A stretch of 64,000 nucleotides of DNA from Dallia pectoralis. Lineage: Eukaryota; Chordata; Actinopteri; Esociformes; Umbridae. The position numbers were made by a program, and so were the translations under genes. The notes below the pieces were generated by a model. It was given only the letters and a program-made list of their open reading frames with translations. It had not been told where the DNA came from and searched no databases. The stretch's first letter is position 1. The number at the start of each line of letters is the position of its first letter. Of this stretch, positions 59,901-64,000 are shown one piece after another. The DNA lies in the NCBI GenBank assembly GCA_029465975.1, contig CM055747.1, positions 13,469,838-13,533,837 on the forward strand, read 5' to 3'.

Positions 59901-61245
59901 GATCAATACCATATAAGGACATGAGGCCTGGTAGGAGATGATCAATACCATATAAGGACATCAGGCCTGGTAGGAGATGATCAATACCATATAAGGACAT
60001 GAGGCCTGGTAGGAGATTATCAATACCATATAAGGACATGAGGCCTGGTAGGAGATGATCAATACCATATAAGGACATGAGGCCTGGTAGGAGATGATCA
60101 ATACCATATAAGGGCATGATACCTGGTAGGAGATTATCAATACCATATAAGGACATGATACCTGGTAGGAGATGATCAATACCATATAAGGACATGATGC
60201 CTGGTAGGAGATGATCAATACCATATAAGGGCATGATACCTGGTAGGAGATGATTAATACCATATAAAGACATGATTTGTGGATCTATAAAAGCAGGCAA
60301 AACTGTCCTCCAAAACTATGTTGCTCTTATTGGTGGGCTCCATATGACTAGTAGAGGTTGTGATGACACAGAATGTGATAATATAGCCCTGTACTGGACA
60401 ATGTGATAATATAGCCCCGTACTAGAGACTGTGATGATATAGCCCCGTACTGGACAATGTGATGATATAGCCCCGTACTAGAGACTGTTATGATAATATA
60501 GCCCCGTACTAAAGACTGTGATGATATAGCCCTGTACTGGACAATGTGATGATATAGCCCCGTACTGGACAATGTGATGATATAGCCCCGTACTAGAGAC
60601 TGTTATGATATAGCCCTGTACTGGACAATGTGATGATATAACCCCGTACTAGAGACTGTTATGATATACCCCTGTACTGGACAATGTGATGATATAACCC
60701 CGTACTAGAGACTGTTATGATATAGCCCTGCACTGGACAATGTTATAATGTAGCCATGTACTGGACAATGTGATGATATAGCCCCGTTCTAGAGACAGTG
60801 ATAATAAAGCCCTGTACTTGGGACTGTGATGATATAGCCCCGTACTAGAGACTGTGATGATATAGCCCCGTACTAGAGACTGTGATGATATAGCCCCATA
60901 CTAGAGACTGTGATGATATAGCCCCGTACTAGAGACTGTGATGATATAGCCCCATACTAGAGACTGTGATGATATAGCCCCATACTAGAGACTATATAGC
61001 CCCATACTAGAGACTGTGAGGATATAGCCCTGTGCTGGAGGCTGTGATGTCCTTTGTGTCTACAATGAATACTGTAATTCTAACCTGGTCCTCTGTGTCT
61101 CTTCTCCATCCAAATGTAACAGTTGCTCTGTGCCACTCCAGTCTGAGAGTCCAGGAAAGGCATCCGAACACTCCTTTCAGCACATAGCCGGGCGTTATAG
61201 TTATGGCACTGTTCCATGGCATCTCTGTAGTACTGCTCGCCCAGC
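44928..61245 (-). CDS. dpf2: DPF2 (BAF45d) double PHD finger protein, first exon missing
   Basis: Subunit of BAF (SWI/SNF) chromatin remodelers that reads acylated histone H3 tails in the nucleus. Ten exons on the - strand: 61245-61085, 59804-59697, 59593-59415, 59010-58918, 56424-56340, 54494-54357, 48069-47938, 47466-47354, 46361-46280, 45010-44928. All borders are GT-AG, phases agree, and the total is about 391 codons, close to human DPF2. Domains in order: Requiem N-terminal region (LGEQYYRDAMEQCHNYNARL, RRWRKKRRTHPPEEPRL); acidic DFLDDLEDEDYEED; C2H2 finger (CGKRYKNRPGLSYHYTHSHL); PHD1 (NNYCDFCLGD, SCSDCGRS); PHD2 (DQLLFCDDCDRGYHMYC, SWSCHLC). All zinc ligands are present. The KCCNHCGTSEND and THPPEEPRL segments favour DPF2 over DPF1/DPF3. 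The exon with the first ~11 residues was not found. Introns are dominated by minisatellites and one contains an ERV. For numbering in this annotation the exon at 59804 is called exon 3, the first, unseen exon being exon 1. Confidence 0.95.
45095..45585. repeat. 21-bp minisatellite in the last dpf2 intron
   Basis: About 23 units of TATAGAGGAGGTGTTGTGCTC with GTG/GGTG variants and TATATAGG variants. It starts roughly 85 bp from the last exon's acceptor. Confidence 0.95.
45590..46279 (-). repeat. 42-bp minisatellite carrying the dpf2 exon 10 donor
   Basis: Sixteen units whose - strand reads CCAGAAG then GTAAGATCAGCAGAATGTCT. The genuine exon end is CCCCCGGAAG followed by the same GTAAGATCAGCAGAATGTCT (donor at 46279). 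Each unit therefore repeats the donor and a few exon-like bases. Reading through from the exon gives one or two repeats of an RPEG-like peptide and then a stop. Confidence 0.95.
46400..47300. repeat. 22-bp minisatellite, about 40 copies
   Basis: Units GTGTCCGGGTCATACGGCGT plus CT, with CGACGT and GTATCTGTATC variants, in the dpf2 intron between the two PHD-finger exons at 46280-46361 and 47354-47466. Confidence 0.95.
47467..47836. repeat. 18-bp minisatellite abutting a dpf2 acceptor
   Basis: About 20 units of GGGTCGAACACAGAGAAT. On the - strand the last unit runs straight into the acceptor (TGTGTTCGACCCAG) of the exon starting at 47466. The array units read GACCCATT and lack the AG. Confidence 0.95.
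48120..48381. repeat. 75-bp tandem repeat split by the ERV, left part
   Basis: Units contain GACCAGGGAACACAGATCTA, GTGTCATTCGACACAGAC and ACCTGTGGTAGATCAGATGT. The array resumes at 54202-54340 after the retroviral insertion. Confidence 0.9.
48382..49031 (-). repeat. 3' LTR of the ERV
   Basis: 650 bp, same sequence as 53552-54201 at an offset of 5170. On the - strand a CTTTAAATACCCC TATA-like box lies near 48645-48657. An ATTAAA about 180 nt further on, near 48469-48474, could act as a poly(A) signal. Confidence 0.93.
49032..49046 (-). other. Polypurine tract of the ERV
   Basis: The - strand reads AAAAAGGGCAGAT immediately before the 3' LTR, as expected for the plus-strand primer of a retrovirus. 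Confidence 0.65.
49047..51290 (-). other. ERV internal region without recognisable pol or env
   Basis: Only short open frames (up to about 73 codons) occur on the - strand and none shows reverse transcriptase, integrase or envelope motifs. It may be non-coding 3' sequence left after loss of pol and env, or unrelated filler. No host feature was seen. Confidence 0.6.
51291..52931 (-). CDS. gag: Retroviral Gag polyprotein (intact open frame)
   Basis: 546 codons without interruption. It begins MGNYMC with a glycine at position 2 suited to N-myristoylation. The matrix-like part runs to about residue 110. A PPPY late-domain motif is at 126-129 in a proline-rich linker. The capsid-like region is at about 210-405 (YRPWSPADLRDV, then a major-homology-like KVSDYRNRLEKAF at 329-341). 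An arginine-rich segment at 439-449 precedes a single CCHC zinc knuckle, CFNCGAFGHWARDC, at 469-482. One knuckle and the domain order fit gammaretrovirus-type Gag, which forms the virus particle. The start ATG has a good context (AACATGG). No pol frame follows the stop. Confidence 0.9.
   Translation of the reverse strand: MGNYMCIGKPSVDTERYVVGPAKIMTDKYGDWTCEQLDLWELLGFPADGSFSQRQILLLKDKLEDFEQGKIKVSRGNRQKVDWKAYNKWREQTDIRAKRCSTGLVNRCVLACPNQVDAACPPADRPPPYRGVTTTAPAVPTMPTASDLMENIRGGGLYPSVFGLHRVSHAAERTQSTTAACPREQHSIDAGQFPMVEVANPAGGGDTDNPATILVYRPWSPADLRDVASTLPDPETEGGEEFVRVFLQIVNQYRPTSVEIETILMKALQLKWGRVKRNWPSERNIMFNWDAHSNYRSAVEQLSTGLIAAFPKRMNWEKISDCKQTLGEKVSDYRNRLEKAFELHSGMGKRPDGDEESAWEQQCKMRLVAGLLPDIRKHIQNHCVDLDEGRMETVWPYFKHAERVYEDQLYKRTEERRERETQIQMAQLEFYSRGYSGGRQRRRRRASRRGQYRHQGDDNSSQSPNSDSCFNCGAFGHWARDCTVPDTRDYYHGNRDSMGDGDGTTADDQMERHRTHGCHGRGTDGQRGRAGKHQPGEIKPLCDSCN
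52932..53530 (-). other. ERV 5' leader
   Basis: Untranslated region of about 600 nt between primer binding site and gag, the usual place for the packaging signal. No coding frame of note. Confidence 0.6.
53531..53549 (-). other. Primer binding site, tRNA-Pro-like
   Basis: Two nt after the 5' LTR the - strand reads TGGGGGCATCGTCCGAGAT. It resembles the tRNA-Pro binding site of murine-type gammaretroviruses, with one inserted A and one G-to-A change. The exact tRNA is uncertain. Confidence 0.65.
53552..54201 (-). repeat. 5' LTR of the ERV
   Basis: 650 bp, apparently identical to the LTR at 48382-49031. It supplies the element's promoter on the - strand. Confidence 0.93.
54202..54340. repeat. 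75-bp tandem repeat split by the ERV, right part
   Basis: Continuation of the array at 48120-48381. It ends with a partial unit about 16 nt from the donor of the dpf2 exon at 54357-54494. Confidence 0.9.
54497..54692. repeat. 47-bp tandem repeat abutting a dpf2 acceptor
   Basis: About four units containing CCAGAGAAACCCCCAAGCAC and AACAGGTGTGAAAACAACAC. On the - strand the final unit provides the pyrimidine tract GGGGGTTTCTCTGGCAG of the exon starting at 54494. The other units have CTCTGGTTTAC and no AG at that place. Confidence 0.9.
54693..55689. other. dpf2 intron, no feature seen
   Basis: Single-copy intron sequence. A short GGCGACAGTCACA repeat lies at 54716-54755. Nothing else was recognised. 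Confidence 0.5.
55690..56022. repeat. (AC)n and CAGACA/CAGGCA simple repeat
   Basis: AC dinucleotide runs followed by a long mixture of CACAGACAGA and CACAGACAGG units. Confidence 0.95.
56425..58828 (-). repeat. 41-bp minisatellite carrying the dpf2 exon 6 acceptor
   Basis: About 57 units of 41-45 bp. On the - strand each reads TTTATGTTGTGTCCTCAG then GGTCGTGGAGG. The genuine exon (56424-56340) starts with the same GGTCGTGGAGG after the same acceptor. Only the bases after that differ (GAGCAGC in the exon, TATTAAG in the repeat). Blocks recur, for example 57424-57627 and 57801-58004 are nearly the same. Confidence 0.95.
59040..59372. repeat. 13-15-bp minisatellite
   Basis: Units of the GGAGTGATACAGA type with many variants, about 23 copies, between the dpf2 exons ending 58918 and 59415. 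Confidence 0.9.
59805..60285 (-). repeat. 39-bp minisatellite carrying the dpf2 exon 3 acceptor, in frame
   Basis: About 12 units. On the - strand each contains ATCTCCTACCAG followed by GC, the same junction as the genuine acceptor before 59804. The period is 13 codons and the exon frame stays open through all units (unit peptide LLPGLMSLYGIDH), joining GMAPGQLYTYP of the exon without a stop. Confidence 0.95.
60350..61040. repeat. 28-bp minisatellite, about 24 copies
   Basis: Units of GATGATATAGCCCCGTACTA plus GAGACTGT, alternating with TGGACAATGT variants, in the dpf2 intron after exon 2. Confidence 0.95.
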
Positions 61246-61660
61246 CTGCAGTCACACAGAGTACGAGTCAGGGTCTGCTTGTGTAAAGTGTGAGCTGAAT
61301 GACGCACGTAGCAGCTCCACAGCTGACAGTGTGTGGCGTTATCCTAAAGGCTAGTATTACGTGCCATTATCTCTTTAAGGCAAGTCTCGGAATTCTATCA
61401 TGCTGTTAAGAGGCTTAAAATCATTAAAACTTCCCAGCCTTTATCACAGCTTCGGGTAAAAGCTTTTCGGCCCTTTTATGCTTGCACCTCAGAGCACCAG
61501 GCCGACTATGTCATTGTGTCTCTGGAATCAGTGACGAGTTTGAATGTGTGAGCAGGTGCTCTTTTGTTGGCTTGGCAACAGGGGTCTGTATGGCAGGGTG
61601 CACAGGCCCTGCTGGAGCACGTTCCAAAAATAAGGAATAGCATATAACTGCGTTTTAACA
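61246..61660. other. dpf2 intron, no feature seen
   Basis: Single-copy sequence upstream of exon 2 (- strand). The first coding exon of dpf2 was searched for here and further right and not found. Confidence 0.5.
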
Positions 61661-61661
61661 T

Positions 61662-62310
61662 ACAGTACCAGTAAAAAGTTGGAAACCTTAACCTTACTCA
61701 TATTTAGTATAATAATGAAACACCAAAACAATTAAATAACACATATGGAATGATGTAGTAACAAAACAAATAGAAAATACATTCATATAGTAGCCATTCT
61801 TGATGACAACTTAGAATTATCTTAACCAGCTTTACAGGGTAGTAACTTGGAATGCATATCTGTTAAGCTACCTGGTGTGCCATGAAAAAGATAAAAACTG
61901 AATTTCTTAAGGTAGGCATACAGAAGACCATCATAATGTCTGTAGTACTATAAAAGTCCATATTAATTGCAATAACAGACCAATAAGAAACAGTCCGTCA
62001 TTACTTTAAGACATGAAAGGTCAGTCAATCCGTAAAATCTCTAAAATCTTGAAAGTTTCAGAAAGCGCATTAAAAAAATAATCAACTATAAGGGAAATGG
62101 TTGTCCTAAGGACCACCACAGGAAATGAAGACCCGAGTATTGTTTCATCTGTCAGCCTCAGCAGTTAACTGCAGTTTAGATTGCAGCCAAAATAAATGCA
62201 TCACAGACTTAAAGTAAGACACATCACAAACTCAACTGTTCAACTCCATGAATCAGGCCTATATGGTTTAAATGCTACAAATAAAACTCTAGTGCGAGAC
62301 AGCAATCTAA
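61662..62310 (+). pseudogene. Tc1/mariner element, 5' half, degenerate
   Basis: It begins with ACAGTACCAGTAAAAAGTTG, like the inverted repeat of a very common fish Tc1 family. It continues into the N-terminal part of the transposase gene: GGTCAGTCAATCCGTAAAAT, a GACCACCACAGGAAATGAAG segment and GAATCAGGCCTATATGGTTT, all in the expected order. The 3' half and the second inverted repeat are missing, and the frame is broken. Confidence 0.75.
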
Positions 62311-62689
62311 CAGCTATTAGCGACAGATGATGATGGTGTTTGACCACAGTGGTGGCATTGCATCCCAGGGGAAAGTATATTTCAATCAGTCGGAAAAAAT
62401 GTTTGTGAAACCCTAATTTCCTGTTGTAAAACGTTACATGCGAGCCCTAGAGCAAGTATACCAGGACCGTATGTGCAATGTAGTGGCAGCGAATGGTAAG
62501 TTAAACCATTAAAGTTCACATGTGTGATTAAACAGGACCTTGCTTGGCTACCTCCTAACTACAGTAGTAGGCCACTGTCATTAGCTAACTAGCCATGTAA
62601 CGATCCCAGACAACCTAGTTACCACACTGACACTCGCAGCTATACGTATCCTACCTACTGTAAATAACAGGGATAAAATAGATGGTGAC
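62311..62689. other. Unique DNA, no feature seen
   Basis: No gene or repeat could be supported in this stretch. Confidence 0.5.
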
Positions 62690-64000
62690 ATGATAGACAA
62701 CTGAACTACAGTCATTATTAGTGAGGTAAATTAACAGATAAATATATAAAATAGATGGTGACATGAGAGACAACTGAACTACAGTCATTATTAGTGAGGT
62801 AAATTAACAGATAAATATATAAAATAGATGGTGACATGAGAGACAACTGAACTACAGTCATTATTAGTGAGGTAAATTAATGGATAAATATATAAAATAG
62901 ATGGTGACATGACAGACAACTGAACTACAGTCATTATTAGTGAGGTAAATTAACGGATAAATATATAAAATAGATGGTGACATTAGAGACAACTGAACTA
63001 CAGTAATTATTAGTGAGGTAAATTAACAGATAAATATATAAAATAGATGGTGACATGATAGACGACTGAACTACAGTCATTATTAGACAACTGAACTACA
63101 GTCATTATTAGTGAGGTAAATTAACAGATAAATATATAAAATAGATGGTGACATGAGAGACAACTGAACTACAGTCATTATTAGTGAGGTAAATTAACAG
63201 ATAAATATATAAAATAGATGGTGACATGAGAGACAACTGAACTACAGTCATTATTAGTGAGGTAAATTAATGGATAAATATATAAAATAGATGGTGACAT
63301 GACAGACAACTGAACTACAGTCATTATTAGTGAGGTAAATTAACGGATAAATATATAAAATAGATGGTGACATTAGAGACAACTGAACTACAGTAATTAT
63401 TAGTGAGGTAAATTAACAGATAAATATATAAAATAGATGGTGACATGATAGACGACTGAACTACAGTCATTATTAGACAACTGAACTACAGTCATTATTA
63501 GTGAGGTAAATTAACAGACAAATATATAAAATAGATGGTGACATGAGAGACAACTGAACTACAGTCATTATTAGTGAGGTAAATTAATGGATAAATATAT
63601 AAAATAGATGGTGACATGATAGACGACTGAACTACAGTCATTATTAGTGAGGTAAATTAATGGATAAATATATAAAATAGATGGTGACATGAGAGACAAC
63701 TGAACTACAGTCATTATTAGTGAGGTAAATTAACAGATAAATATATAAAATAGATGGTGACATGAGAGACAACTGAACTACAGTCATTATTAGTGAGGTA
63801 AATTAATGGATAAATATATAAAATAGATGGTGACATGACAGACAACTGAACTACAGTCATTATTAGTGAGGTAAATTAACGGATAAATATATAAAATAGA
63901 TGGTGACATTAGAGACAACTGAACTACAGTAATTATTAGTGAGGTAAATTAACAGATAAATATATAAAATAGATGGTGACATGATAGACGACTGAACTAC
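62690..64000. repeat. 73-bp minisatellite running off the window
   Basis: Units contain AGACAACTGAACTACAGTCA, GTGAGGTAAATTAACAGATA and AAATAGATGGTGACATGA. A partially duplicated unit recurs near 63062 and 63451, a spacing of about 389 bp, so there is a higher-order repeat of five units plus a fragment. Confidence 0.95.

Noticed and set aside
44928..61245. DPF1 or DPF3 assignment
   Set aside because: KCCNHCGTSEND, QFTPVMMAAVKTYRW and the THPPEEPRL segment match DPF2 better. No neural-type DPF1 linker is present.
61246..64000. First coding exon of dpf2
   Set aside because: I searched the - strand for a start codon followed by the expected short MAAVVENVVK-like peptide and a donor, but found none. 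It is probably beyond the window.

Overview
This window is nuclear DNA from a ray-finned (teleost) fish. The evidence is the set of vertebrate genes split by GT-AG introns, a Rex3/RTE-type LINE, several Tc1/mariner remnants of kinds common in fish, and a gammaretrovirus-like endogenous element. A few dispersed repeats resemble ones I associate with salmonid and pike-like fishes, but that placement is weak.

Three protein-coding genes are visible. (1) On the + strand, 8835-26929, fifteen exons encode most of a K+-dependent Na+/Ca2+ exchanger of the NCKX3/NCKX4 group (slc24a3-like). The 5' exon or exons with the signal peptide were not found. (2) On the + strand, 40544-42037, a single coding exon encodes a Gq-type muscarinic acetylcholine receptor, closest to M1 (chrm1-like). 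(3) On the - strand, 61245 down to 44928, ten exons encode nearly all of DPF2, a double-PHD-finger subunit of BAF chromatin remodelers; only the short first coding exon is missing. chrm1 and dpf2 are convergent. Human CHRM1 and DPF2 are both on 11q12-q13, which supports these two calls.

The most striking property is minisatellite density. By eye about 35 separate tandem arrays, with units of 9 to 75 bp, fill roughly 40% of the window, and nearly every intron of slc24a3 and dpf2 holds at least one. Several arrays abut exon edges, and their unit contains a copy of the splice site and sometimes exon sequence. Exon 5 of slc24a3 has three extra acceptors in 63-bp in-frame units. Exon 7 has fourteen extra copies of its 3' end plus donor. 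dpf2 has arrays that copy the acceptors of its exon 3 (39-bp, in-frame) and exon 6 (about 57 copies), and the donor of its exon 10 (16 copies). This recurrent spread of splice sites by tandem repetition in two unrelated neighbouring genes is the main candidate for something undescribed.

Mobile elements: a nearly full-length but frameshifted Rex3-like LINE (20890-24246, - strand, 11-bp target duplication) sits inside an AT-rich 15-bp minisatellite in the slc24a3 intron before exon 14. A 5.8-kb endogenous retrovirus (48382-54201, - strand, LTRs identical by eye, intact gag, no pol or env seen) sits in sense orientation in a dpf2 intron. Tc1 fragments lie near 3.2, 5.3, 29.9, 30.4 and 61.7 kb. 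A telomere-like TTAGGG/TTAGG block with a repeated spacer lies at 35.6-36.2 kb.

Layout: 1-8.8 kb intronic or 5' DNA with arrays and Tc1 remnants; 8.8-28.9 kb slc24a3 and its 3' UTR; 29-40.4 kb intergenic DNA with MITEs, arrays and the telomere-like block; 40.5-42 kb chrm1; 42-44.7 kb intergenic; 44.7-61.2 kb dpf2 with the ERV; 61.2-64 kb dpf2 5' intron with a Tc1 remnant and a 73-bp array that runs off the end.
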